Assembly (NCBI RefSeq): GCF_018829635.1
Contig: NZ_JAHKKG010000006.1
Coordinates: 646,908-710,907, forward strand
DNA length: 64,000 nucleotides
Direction of reading: 5' to 3'
From: Paractinoplanes bogorensis
GTDB taxonomy: Bacteria > Actinomycetota > Actinomycetes > Mycobacteriales > Micromonosporaceae
Below are positions 24,255-32,572 of this stretch, piece after piece. The notes under the pieces are model-generated. The model did no database searches. It was not told the origin of the DNA and saw only the letters and a program-made list of their open reading frames with translations. Within the stretch, counting starts at the first letter, position 1, and each line of letters starts with the position of its first letter. Both the position numbers and the translations under genes were made by a program.

Positions 24255-24305
24255 GGCCTGCTTCTCGCTGAGCCGGGGTCTGGCCCTGCGCCGGCTGCAC
24301 CGTTA
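24228..24305 (+). repeat. Duplicated 3' end of the PucR-type gene
   Basis: The last nine codons of the regulator (24228-24254, encoding LALRRLHR and a stop) recur with a few changes at 24280-24305, again encoding LALRRLHR and a stop but in a different frame relative to the first copy. The spacer is 25 nt. This looks like a remnant of a local duplication that replaced the original end of the gene. Confidence 0.6.
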
Positions 24306-24335
24306 AGTCGCTCTTAGGTCACCCGAAGGCGCTCC

Positions 24336-24350
24336 CCGACACGGTGTCGG
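24336..24350. promoter_or_regulatory. Perfect inverted repeat abutting the hemerythrin start codon
   Basis: CCGACAC-G-GTGTCGG, with 7-bp perfect arms, ends one base before the ATG at 24352. It may be a regulator operator or an mRNA hairpin that hides the start. No Shine-Dalgarno is visible in its place. Confidence 0.5.
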
Positions 24351-24351
24351 C

Positions 24352-25008
24352 ATGAACAACGAACCCACCGGACTCCTGCTCGCCCACCGCGCCATGCTGC
24401 GCGACCTCGACCGCTGCGCCGAGCTCACGGCCGGCCTGGCCCGCAACAGCCCCCGGCTCGATCGCAAGCGGGCGGCCGCGATCGCCGGCTACCTGAGCGA
24501 CTTCTGCGACAGCATCCACCACCATCACAGCGCCGAGGACGAGGTGCTGTGGCCAGTTCTCGAACGCGCGGCCGGCGCCCACGTCGACCTGACCGAGCTG
24601 ACCGACGACCACGCCGTGCTCGACCCCAAGCTGGCCCGCATCCGCTCGGGCGCGGCCGCGCTCAAGGCCGGTCACATCGTCTCGGCCGAGCTGGCCGCCG
24701 ACCTGGCCGATCTGCGCGACACCCTGCACGAGCACATCGCCGACGAGGAGCGCACGATCGTCCCGCTCATCAAGCAGTACGTCTCCGACGACGACTGGAA
24801 CCGCGTCGAGGCGTCGATCCGCAAGCGCGGCGCGGCGATGAGCTTCGAGGTGCCCCGGGTCCTGGCCGTCTGCACCGAGGCCGAGCTGGCCGAGATCCGT
24901 CAGGAGGGCGGCTTCCCGGTCGCCATCATGATCAAGCTGCTGCCGCTCCCGTTCAAGCGCCGCGAGGCCCTGGTCTTTGGCGCGGCCGCTGAGCGCAATC
25001 AGCACTGA
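24352..25008 (+). CDS. Hemerythrin HHE-domain protein
   Basis: A 218-residue protein whose first ~145 residues form a hemerythrin-like four-helix bundle. Likely di-iron ligands are H12, H56-H59 with E62/E64 in SIHHHHSAEDEVLWPVLE, H87, H126 and E132 in HEHIADEERTIVPLI. Such proteins bind O2, NO or iron, or act in redox sensing. The last 70 residues add a domain often seen in actinobacterial members (RVLAVCTEAELAEI). The palindrome just upstream of the ATG suggests specific control. Stand-alone gene; a 16-bp tandem repeat array follows it. Confidence 0.85.
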   Translation: MNNEPTGLLLAHRAMLRDLDRCAELTAGLARNSPRLDRKRAAAIAGYLSDFCDSIHHHHSAEDEVLWPVLERAAGAHVDLTELTDDHAVLDPKLARIRSGAAALKAGHIVSAELAADLADLRDTLHEHIADEERTIVPLIKQYVSDDDWNRVEASIRKRGAAMSFEVPRVLAVCTEAELAEIRQEGGFPVAIMIKLLPLPFKRREALVFGAAAERNQH

Positions 25009-25080
25009 GTGCGAACGAGATTGAGAGCGAAAAGCAATGAATGCCTCAGCGCCCGAGACCGGCTGGCGCTGCGAGCGGTC

Positions 25081-25296
25081 GGCACTGAGAGTGGCCGGCA
25101 CTGAGAGTGGCCGGCACTGAGAGCGGCCGGCACTCAGAGCGGCCGGCACTCAGAGCGGCCGGCACTCAGAGCGGGCGGCACTCAGAGCGGGCGGCACTCA
25201 GAGCGGGCGGCACTCAGAGCGGGCGGCACTCAGAGCGGGCGGCACTCAGAGCGGGCGGCACTCAGAGCAGGCGGCACTCAGAGCAGGCGGCACTAA
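25081..25296. repeat. 16-bp tandem repeat array (about 13-14 units)
   Basis: GGCACT recurs at exact 16-bp steps from 25081 to 25289 (14 starts). The unit is GGCACTCAGAGCGGGC with ordered variants: GTGGCC in the first units, GCGGCC in the middle, GCGGGC next and GCAGGC last. The graded variants suggest spread by unequal copying. 16 is not a multiple of three, so it is not coding, but the last unit contains the stop codon of the SARP gene. It fills the space between two convergent genes. Confidence 0.92.
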
Positions 25297-28200
25297 GTGA
25301 GGGTGAGGCGGGCGGTCAGGGCGGCGGCCGACTTCGCGTATGCGGGGTCGCCGGTCAGGGCGTGCAGGGCGGCGTCGACCGGGCCGGCATAGAGCGTGCC
25401 CGAGTCGAGGCCGGCGACCCGCCCGGCGAACGGGAGCAGGTCGGCCAGCACCTGCTCGCCGGCCTCGCGGTCGCCCAGCCGGGCCGCCGTGTGGGCGCGG
25501 ATCGCGGTGTAGCCGAGCCAGTAGTAGTTGCGGTCGATCGGCATCCGGGTGGCCCAGACGCGGCGGGCCTCCTCCGCAGAACCCGACTCGAGCAGGGCCA
25601 GCACGAGCGGATCGGTGACGCGGCCCGGGTACGCCGCCTCGATCGCGCGTAGCTCGGACAGCAGCGGCGCCCACGAGTCGCGGGCCACGGCGGCGCTGAT
25701 CCGGCCGACCGTGCCCATGGCGGCGCCGCTCACGTCACCGTGTTCGGCCAGGCGGCGGCTCACCTCCTCGTACTGGGCCAGCGCCTCGTCGACCCGCCCG
25801 GCCAGCAGGTCGAGCAGCGCGGTGAAGATGCCGACCACGGCGAGCAGGCTGCCCAGCTGACCGGTGGTCGAGCGGGCCACGGCCAGCCCCATCTCGGCCC
25901 GCGCCCGGTCCAGGTCGGTGCGGGCGGCCGAGTCGAGGAAGAGCAGCCAGTGCGCGACCGCCTCGTGGTCGATCTCGCCCGCCTCGGTCGCGCGGGCCAG
26001 GTACTCCTCGGCGATCGGGCGGCGCTCCTCGCGCAGGTCCGGACCGAGAGCCGCGTACGCTCGTACGTTCAACGCCGCGCACAGCAGACGCGCGTCACCG
26101 GCCCGGCGGGCGAGTTCGAGGGCCTCGGCGCTGACCCGATGGGCCTCGGCCTCGTCGAAGCCCTCCAGCTCACGGAAAAGGGCGAGTTGCAGGCGTACGC
26201 GGGAAGGGTCTTGAAGTTTGCTCTCGAGCCTCGACCGCAGGGCCGTGACCGCGCGGGCCGACGGATCGCGGCCGGCCCGTGTCGTCCAGATCAGCGGCGC
26301 GTCCCAGGCGACCAGGATCTCGGTGTCGTCGCTGGTCTCGAGCGCGCCCAGATAGATCGACCGCGCCCGCCGCACGTCACCGGCCCGGGCGTGCGCGGTC
26401 ACGGCCGGCGCGAGCAGTTCGGTCGCCGAGCCGGTGGCCCGGGTCCCGGCGAGCTCGCGCAGGTGCAGCGCCTGCCGCCACTCGGCCGCGGCCTCCCGCC
26501 ACGACCCGGCCCGTTCGGCCGCGCGGGCGGCGGCCACCGCGTACGGAATCGCGTCCTGCGCCGTCGCCGGACCCGCCGCGGCCGCCGCGTGCCGGGCCAG
26601 AGTGGCGGCGTCCGCGTGCCCGCCGAGGACCCGGAGCGCGCGGGTGTGCAGCCGGGCGCGCCGCAGCAGGGGAGTGTCCTCGTAAAGCGTGTCGCGGACG
26701 AGCGCGTGGGTGAACCGCACCTGCCCCGGAGCCGGTTCGTCGAGGAGCCCGGCCAGCACCGCCGTCTCGAGCGTGTCGAGCAGGTCGTCGGGGTCACGGC
26801 CGGCCACCTCGGCCAGGACGTCCAGGTCGGCCTCCCGCCCGAGCACGGCGACCTGCCGCAACGTGGTGGCCACGGTGTCGGGCAGCCGGGCGACGCGGCG
26901 GCGCAACACTTCCCGTACGCCGGCGGGCACCCCCGACCCCGCCGCGTGCTCGCCCTCGGCCGCGATCAGGCGGGCGAGTTCCCGGACGAACAGCGGGTTG
27001 CCGCCGGTCCGCTCGGCGACCATGGCGAGCAGTTCGGGACCGGCCTCGGCCAGCCCGTGCCGCCGGGCCAGCGCGGACACCGCGGCCGGCGGGAGCCCGC
27101 GCAGCTGAAGGTGCGCGGCGGTCGCGCCGAGCAGGGCGCCGATCGTCGCTTCGAGCTCGTCGCCGCGCTCGGTGGTGCGATAGGTGACGAGCACGAGCAG
27201 CGGCCGTCCGGCCTGCTGCGCGACGACGTGCCGCAGCAGCTGGAGCGTGAGGTCGTCGGCCCGGTGCACGTCCTCGAGCACCACGACGGTGGGGCCGCCG
27301 TCGAGCCCCGCCGCGATCGCGCGTCCCAGCTCAAACGGATTCGGCGGGTGCAGGCCCCCGAGCGCTGTCGCGTCGGCCTGTCGTGGGTCGGGTGCGTGCG
27401 GGTCGCCGGGTGTTGTCGTGTCGGCCCGTCGCTGGTCGAGTGGGTTGGGTGCGTTCGTGCCACCGAGGAGGGCCGGGCCGAGGGCCTCCGACCAGGGCCA
27501 GCCGGGTGGGGCGCCGTCGACCTCGGGGCAGCGTCCGCGCCGGCCGTGCCAGCCCTGCTCGACGAGGGTGGTCAGGGCGGCGTCGACCAGGGTGGTTTTG
27601 CCCGCGCCGGCCTCCCCGCCGATCAGCACTACGCGGGCGCCCTCGCGAGCCACCTCATCGGCGGCTGCGGCGATGGTGGCGAGTTCCGTTTCCCGGCCCC
27701 AGGTTTCGGCCTGCTTGGATTGCGGCCGGCCCTGGGTTCCCGCCTGCGAAGCGGCCGACGATGCGGCCGACGATGTGTAGGCATGCGAGTCCGATGGCGG
27801 TGCATAGGCATGTGCATCGGTTGTCTGTGCCTGAACCTGGGACTGAGCCTGAGCCTGAACCTGGGACTGGACCTGGGACTGAGCCTGAGCCTGGACCTGG
27901 GACTGTGCCTGGATCTGGGACTGTGCCTGGACCTGGGATGGCGGCAGGTCCAGGGTGACGGACTGGGCCAGGATGTCGGCTTCGAGGGTTCGCAACGCCG
28001 GGCCGGGGTCTACGCCCAGTTCGTCGGCCAGGTGCGAACGAGTCCGGCGAAGGGTTGCCAACGCGTCACCCTGGCGGCCGCTGCGATAGAGGGCCAGTGC
28101 GAGCAGACGCACGGCCTCCTCACGCCCGGGGTTGTCGTGCAGGTGGCGTTCCAATGCGGCGACCACGAGCGCGGCCTGGCCCAGAGCCAACTGGGCCTCG

Positions 28201-28718
28201 GCGCGGGACTCGACGGCGAGCAGACGGAGCGAGTTGAGCCGGGCCACCTCGGGCACCGCCCACGATTCGCCCGCCACCTCGGCGTATGCGTCGCCCTTCC
28301 AGCAGCTCAGGGCCTCGGTGAGCAACTCGACCTGCGTGGCGTGCTCTCCCTGTGTGGCGAGCTCGACCGAAGCGGCTCGGCGGATCAACTCCTCGAAATG
28401 CCACGCGTCGACCTCGGCCGACGGCAGCCGCAGGGCGTATCCGGGCGGGGCGCTGACCAGCACGGTGGCCGGGGTGCGCGGGGCCCGATCGGGCTCCAGG
28501 GCGCGGCGCAGGTGCGAGACGTGCACCTGCAGGGTGGCCAGCGCCTTGGCCGGCACGACGTCGCCGCCCCACAGGTCGTCGACAAGCCGGTCGGCCGACA
28601 CCACCTCGCCCCCGGCGATGGCCAGGCGGGCGAGCACGGCGCGCTGCCGCGGACCACCCAGGTCGGCCGTGACGCCCCGCACCGTGGCGTGCAACGGGCC
28701 GAGGACGCTCAGGAACAA
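25293..28718 (-). CDS. SARP/BTAD-type regulator with AAA ATPase and TPR region (AfsR-like)
   Basis: A 1141-residue regulator. Domains in order: OmpR-like winged helix (about 1-95, LSVLGPLHATVRG..GGPRQRAVLARLAIAGG), BTAD helical domain (100-245), a Gln/Ser/Val/Ala linker built of short repeats (about 260-300), a STAND-type ATPase with Walker A GGEAGAGKTTL and DVHRADDLTLQLL, then a long helical TPR-like half. Such proteins activate antibiotic or developmental genes in actinomycetes. The TTG start is chosen because family similarity starts at once and AGAAAGAG lies upstream. No biosynthetic cluster is adjacent in this window, so it is probably a global or distant-acting regulator. Confidence 0.88.
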   Translation of the reverse strand: MFLSVLGPLHATVRGVTADLGGPRQRAVLARLAIAGGEVVSADRLVDDLWGGDVVPAKALATLQVHVSHLRRALEPDRAPRTPATVLVSAPPGYALRLPSAEVDAWHFEELIRRAASVELATQGEHATQVELLTEALSCWKGDAYAEVAGESWAVPEVARLNSLRLLAVESRAEAQLALGQAALVVAALERHLHDNPGREEAVRLLALALYRSGRQGDALATLRRTRSHLADELGVDPGPALRTLEADILAQSVTLDLPPSQVQAQSQIQAQSQVQAQAQSQVQSQVQAQAQSQVQAQTTDAHAYAPPSDSHAYTSSAASSAASQAGTQGRPQSKQAETWGRETELATIAAAADEVAREGARVVLIGGEAGAGKTTLVDAALTTLVEQGWHGRRGRCPEVDGAPPGWPWSEALGPALLGGTNAPNPLDQRRADTTTPGDPHAPDPRQADATALGGLHPPNPFELGRAIAAGLDGGPTVVVLEDVHRADDLTLQLLRHVVAQQAGRPLLVLVTYRTTERGDELEATIGALLGATAAHLQLRGLPPAAVSALARRHGLAEAGPELLAMVAERTGGNPLFVRELARLIAAEGEHAAGSGVPAGVREVLRRRVARLPDTVATTLRQVAVLGREADLDVLAEVAGRDPDDLLDTLETAVLAGLLDEPAPGQVRFTHALVRDTLYEDTPLLRRARLHTRALRVLGGHADAATLARHAAAAAGPATAQDAIPYAVAAARAAERAGSWREAAAEWRQALHLRELAGTRATGSATELLAPAVTAHARAGDVRRARSIYLGALETSDDTEILVAWDAPLIWTTRAGRDPSARAVTALRSRLESKLQDPSRVRLQLALFRELEGFDEAEAHRVSAEALELARRAGDARLLCAALNVRAYAALGPDLREERRPIAEEYLARATEAGEIDHEAVAHWLLFLDSAARTDLDRARAEMGLAVARSTTGQLGSLLAVVGIFTALLDLLAGRVDEALAQYEEVSRRLAEHGDVSGAAMGTVGRISAAVARDSWAPLLSELRAIEAAYPGRVTDPLVLALLESGSAEEARRVWATRMPIDRNYYWLGYTAIRAHTAARLGDREAGEQVLADLLPFAGRVAGLDSGTLYAGPVDAALHALTGDPAYAKSAAALTARLTLT
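27829..27938. repeat. Short in-frame repeats encoding the Gln-rich linker of the SARP regulator
   Basis: About 110 bp of 6/12-bp repeats (CTGGGACTGAGC and variants on the + strand) encode QVQAQSQ-type heptads in the linker between the DNA-binding half and the ATPase. In-frame units mean that gain or loss of copies changes linker length without breaking the gene. Confidence 0.85.
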
Positions 28719-29025
28719 CGCGACTCTTTCTGCCGGTCGGTGCGCACGCGGGACGGGTGGTCAGCCGAACTTACCGGCTACCGCGCCGCAGGCCACCCCA
28801 CCGAACGGCGGATGCACCCCGAGGCGGGAGTCCCCGGCCGCCACGGGTAAGCAGCGGATGTACCCCGAGGCGCCGGGCCCGGCGGAAGGCGAAGGGCCGA
28901 CGCGCCCCGCGAACGCCGGCCGCTACGGGTGGGTAGCGGGTGCACCGCAAGGCGCCGGGCCCGGCGGAAGGCGAAGGGCCGACGCGCCCCGCGAACGCCG
29001 GCCGCCACGGGTGGGCAGCGAGCGC
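28719..29025. repeat. Intergenic region with an 82-bp tandem duplication
   Basis: This gap between the SARP regulator and the kinase gene holds two near-identical 82-bp units (about 28859-28940 and 28941-29022; CGCCGGGCCCGGCGG starts at 28871 and 28953), preceded by a shorter diverged copy near 28809-28855 that shares GGCCGCCACGGGT. The unit contains the palindrome CCGGGCCCGG and could fold. No gene is seen here; the region also holds the SARP promoter. Confidence 0.85.
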
Positions 29026-30558
29026 TCAGGGCGTACGGCTGATGCGGGCCCAACTGTCGGTCGAGGCGTCCTCGTTGCCGTAGATGGTCAGGCGGGTGTC
29101 GGAGCAGAGGTATTCGAGGGGATCGCTGGTCGGCGCGCCCTGGGTGAAGCTGACCGACCGGCCGTTGCGGGTGATCGTCTGGGAGCGTTTGCTCACCGAC
29201 TCGCTCGTGTAGACGCGGCCGTTGCGGGTCGCGGTCCGGTAGGTCACGCTGCCGCGTAGCGTCTGGACGTACTTCGCGCCCTTGACCGTAGCCGTCAGCG
29301 GGGCCGATCCGGCGAAGTCGCTGGAGCCGCGGCCGTCCGGCCACACCTTCATGATGGCGCCCGACCCGCCGGAGAACTGTTTGTCGACGCCCTCGAAGTG
29401 GTTCACCACCTGGATCGATGTCGACTTCCAGCGGCCGACCAGGCACGAGTCGAGCAGCGGGTTGACCGGGGCGGACGGCGACGACGGCCGGGACGCCACT
29501 ACCGCGAGTGCGGACGCGGACGGCTTGACCGCGGGCGGGGAAGTGCGTCCGGCGGCCCAGGCGATGCCGCCACCCAGCAGCAGTGCGGCGACGACCGCGC
29601 CGGTGACCGCCCACATCGTGCGGACGCGGCGGCCGCCCGAACCGGGGATCAGCACCGTGTGGGCGGTGACGGTCGGGCCGTCGGCCGACTGCGCCGCGGT
29701 CGGCGCCGCGATGGTGGGTGACGGCGCGACCGCGGTCGAGGAATCGCGGCGCGGACGACGCGGCGGGTCGGCGGCGGGCAGCTCGGCCACGACCGACTCC
29801 AGCAGCGGCACGGCCGCCTCGGCGGTGAGTCGTGTGGCCGGATCCTTGTCCAGCAGCCCCTTGATGACCGGCCACAGCTTTCCGGCGCCGGCCGGGGGTG
29901 CGGGCGCGAAGGTGAGGACGGCGGCGAACGTGGCCTGCGTGTCCTCGCGCTGGAAGGGCGACGTGCCGGTCACCGCCGCGTAGAGCGTGACGCCGAGCGC
30001 CCACAGGTCGGCGGCCGCGGTGGCCGCCTTGCCGTTGATGCGCTCGGGCGCGAGATAGGACGGCGAGCCGATCAGCTGACCGGTGGCGGTCAGGGCGGTG
30101 GCGTCGTCGATGGCGGCGATGCCGAAGTCGGTCAGGACGACCCGGTCGCCGTCGAGCAGGATGTTGGCCGGCTTCACGTCGCGGTGCAGGATGCCCTCGC
30201 GGTGGGCCGCGCGCAGCGCGTCGAGCACGTGCCGGCCGATCTCGGCGGTGCGCCGCTCGGTGAGGAACTGGTGCTCGGCGATCGCGGCGGCCAGCGACCG
30301 GCCGCCGACGAGCTCCATGACGATCCATGGCCGGTCGTCGTCGGTGACGATGTCGTGCACGGTGACGATGCCCGGATGGCGCAGCCGGGCCGCCGCCCGG
30401 GCCTCGCGCAGCGCCCGCTGGGTGTCGGGCAGCAGGATCTCTTTGACCGCCACGTCGCGGCCCAGCAATTCGTCGTGGGCCCGCCAGACGGCGCCCATGC
30501 CGCCACGGCCGATCCGCTCGTCGAGACGGTAGCGGCCGGCGACGATCCCCTCGGTCAC
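29026..30558 (-). CDS. Transmembrane Ser/Thr protein kinase (Hanks type)
   Basis: A 510-residue kinase. The cytoplasmic kinase domain (about 8-265) has all key motifs: Gly loop IGRGGMGAVW, Lys in VAVKEI, catalytic loop HRDVKPANILL, DFG in LTDFGIA and SPSYLAPE in the activation segment. A Ser/Pro/Thr-rich juxtamembrane region leads to one helix (about 320-340, AVTGAVVAALLLGGGIAWAA) and an external domain of about 165 residues with two Cys but no PASTA repeats, so the signal is not peptidoglycan by the usual route. GTG start. Located 9 nt downstream of the GGDEF gene's stop on the same strand, so both may be co-transcribed. Confidence 0.92.
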   Translation of the reverse strand: MTEGIVAGRYRLDERIGRGGMGAVWRAHDELLGRDVAVKEILLPDTQRALREARAAARLRHPGIVTVHDIVTDDDRPWIVMELVGGRSLAAAIAEHQFLTERRTAEIGRHVLDALRAAHREGILHRDVKPANILLDGDRVVLTDFGIAAIDDATALTATGQLIGSPSYLAPERINGKAATAAADLWALGVTLYAAVTGTSPFQREDTQATFAAVLTFAPAPPAGAGKLWPVIKGLLDKDPATRLTAEAAVPLLESVVAELPAADPPRRPRRDSSTAVAPSPTIAAPTAAQSADGPTVTAHTVLIPGSGGRRVRTMWAVTGAVVAALLLGGGIAWAAGRTSPPAVKPSASALAVVASRPSSPSAPVNPLLDSCLVGRWKSTSIQVVNHFEGVDKQFSGGSGAIMKVWPDGRGSSDFAGSAPLTATVKGAKYVQTLRGSVTYRTATRNGRVYTSESVSKRSQTITRNGRSVSFTQGAPTSDPLEYLCSDTRLTIYGNEDASTDSWARISRTP

Positions 30559-30567
30559 ACGGGCAAT

Positions 30568-32394
30568 TTATCGGACCCGCGCGAGCGGCGATTCCCGCCG
30601 GAGGGCCTTTCGCCGGTACATCGCCGCGTCGGCGTCGCGGAGCAGGCGGGCGCCCTCCCCGGGCGCGCCGGTGGCCACGCCGATGCTGGCTCCGACCCGC
30701 ACCTGCTGGCCGTCCGGCAGCCGGATCGGCTCGGCCACGGCGAGCGCGATGTGTTCGGCCCGGTCGGCCGCGTCGGTGGCACCCGTGCCGGGCAGCAGGA
30801 CCGCGAACTCGTCGCCGCCGAGGCGTACGGCCAGACCGCTCTCCGCCGTCCAGGTCTCGAGGCGCTCGGCCACCGCGACCAGAACCCGGTCGCCCGCGTG
30901 GTGCCCGTGCCGGTCGTTGACCGGCTTGAACCCGTCGAGGTCGATCAGCAGCACGCTGACCTGATCGGCGGTGGCCGCCGAGAGCCGCTGCTCGAGCAGG
31001 CTGCGGTTGGCCAGCCCGGTCAGCGCGTCGTGGGTGGCCTGGTGGCGCAGTTCGTCGTGCAGAGCCCGGGCCTCGGTGACGTCGTGGGCGTTGAAGACGA
31101 TCGCGTTGACGCTGGGATTCCCGGTCAGGTCGACGCCGACGACCTGCAGCCACCGGTACGAGCCGTCGGTGTGCTGCACCCGCACCTCGGCGTCGCCCTC
31201 GGTGCCGGGCCGCCCGGCCAGCCGCTGCATGAGCTCGCGCAGCGCCGGCCGGTCGTCGGGGTGGATGCGGTCGGCCAGCGTGGTGCCGTCCAGGTCGCCG
31301 GCGTCGATGCCGAGCACCTTCTGCACGGCCGGGGTGGCGAAGTCGACCCGGCCGCCGGCGCCGACCACCAGCGTGACGTCGGACGAGTGCTGCACGAGGG
31401 ACCGGAACCATTCGCGGCTGCGGTCGATCTCGGTCAGCAGGCGCTCGTTGTCGGTGAAGGCGGCGCTCTGCCGGCTCAGCACCAGCGCGGTGATCGCCAC
31501 CGCGCCGATCGCGACACCCCAGATCTGCAGGTCGCTGCCGTGGTCGACCAGGGCCGCGACGAGCAGCAGCTGCACGGCGGCGACGGCCACGTAGGGGAGG
31601 CGGCTGGCCCGGCGCCGCTCGGTGGGGCCGGTCACGGCGGCCCGGCGGCGCATCTGCAGTTCCTGGTAGCGCATGCCGACCGGCATCAGCAGGCACGGCA
31701 CGAGCTGGGAGACGTAGATGACGCCGGGGTCGTCGGTGCCGGTCAGCAGGGTCACGGTGGAGGCGGCGATCGCCGTGCCGGCCACGCCGATGCTGGCCAC
31801 GATGCCGGGACCACGGCCGAACGGCGCGGTGCCGCTCAGCAGCAGCTTGAGCAGGCCGACGGTGATCAGCAGCATGACCGCCGAGGTGGCCACGGCGCCG
31901 ACCAGATCGGTCCGGTTGCCCCTGGTCACGACCTCGGCCAGCACGAAGTACCAGAGGAAGACGATGACCGCGGCCAGCACGGTGGCGGCGTCCAGCCACA
32001 GCCGCAGGCGCTGCCGGCCCGTCCCGCCGAGCGGGTGGAACAGCATCGTGATCATCGCGGTGAGCATGCCGAGCACCACGAACCCGGTCTGGATCGGGCT
32101 CGGCTGGTGGCCCGACCGGCCCAGCACCGCCAGGACGGTCTCGTAGCCGTCGCCGATCGCGCACAGCAGGCCGGTGATGAACACCGCGCGCCAGAACCGG
32201 CGGGCGTGCCGATGGCCGGCGGAGGCCCGCGCGAGGCGCCACGAGAACGCGGCGATCAGCAGGTCGAGGCAGGTCTGCACGGCCCACGACGTGGTCGCGC
32301 CGCCCGGGCCGGCCAGGAACCACACGACGATCGCGGCGCTGAACGCGGCCAGCGCGCCCAGCACGGGATCGAGCCTGCGTACGAGATCTCTCAT
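30568..32394 (-). CDS. Membrane-bound PAS-GGDEF diguanylate cyclase
   Basis: A 608-residue protein. The N-terminal ~300 residues hold about nine to ten hydrophobic helices (WFLAGPGG.., AATVLAAVIVFLWYFVLA.., LPYVAVAAVQLLLVAALV). A PAS domain follows (about 330-440, SLVQHSSDVTLVVGAGGRVDFATPAVQKVLGID), then a C-terminal GGDEF domain with intact active site RLGGDEFAVLL and DALTGLANRSLLE. It should make cyclic di-GMP in response to a membrane or redox signal. ATG 32394 has GGAG 6 nt upstream. Divergent from the GGDEF-EAL gene with 178 nt between starts; the kinase gene follows. Confidence 0.9.
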   Translation of the reverse strand: MRDLVRRLDPVLGALAAFSAAIVVWFLAGPGGATTSWAVQTCLDLLIAAFSWRLARASAGHRHARRFWRAVFITGLLCAIGDGYETVLAVLGRSGHQPSPIQTGFVVLGMLTAMITMLFHPLGGTGRQRLRLWLDAATVLAAVIVFLWYFVLAEVVTRGNRTDLVGAVATSAVMLLITVGLLKLLLSGTAPFGRGPGIVASIGVAGTAIAASTVTLLTGTDDPGVIYVSQLVPCLLMPVGMRYQELQMRRRAAVTGPTERRRASRLPYVAVAAVQLLLVAALVDHGSDLQIWGVAIGAVAITALVLSRQSAAFTDNERLLTEIDRSREWFRSLVQHSSDVTLVVGAGGRVDFATPAVQKVLGIDAGDLDGTTLADRIHPDDRPALRELMQRLAGRPGTEGDAEVRVQHTDGSYRWLQVVGVDLTGNPSVNAIVFNAHDVTEARALHDELRHQATHDALTGLANRSLLEQRLSAATADQVSVLLIDLDGFKPVNDRHGHHAGDRVLVAVAERLETWTAESGLAVRLGGDEFAVLLPGTGATDAADRAEHIALAVAEPIRLPDGQQVRVGASIGVATGAPGEGARLLRDADAAMYRRKALRRESPLARVR

Positions 32395-32572
32395 GCAGGC
32401 TCCGTTCCGCGGCCGTCCATGGCCCTGCACATCGGCAGCCTCCCCGCGTACGTGAGGAAACGCCGAGGCTACCGGGAAAGCCGGATCTTTCAAGGAACTT
32501 CGCTTGAGATCGGGACGGGCGGGCCGATGAGGCCACCCGATCGGTCGGCACGGCACAGCGGAGGACACCATC

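Noticed and set aside
25081..25296. CRISPR-like array
   Set aside because: Units are contiguous 16-mers with no unique spacers, and there are no cas genes in the window.
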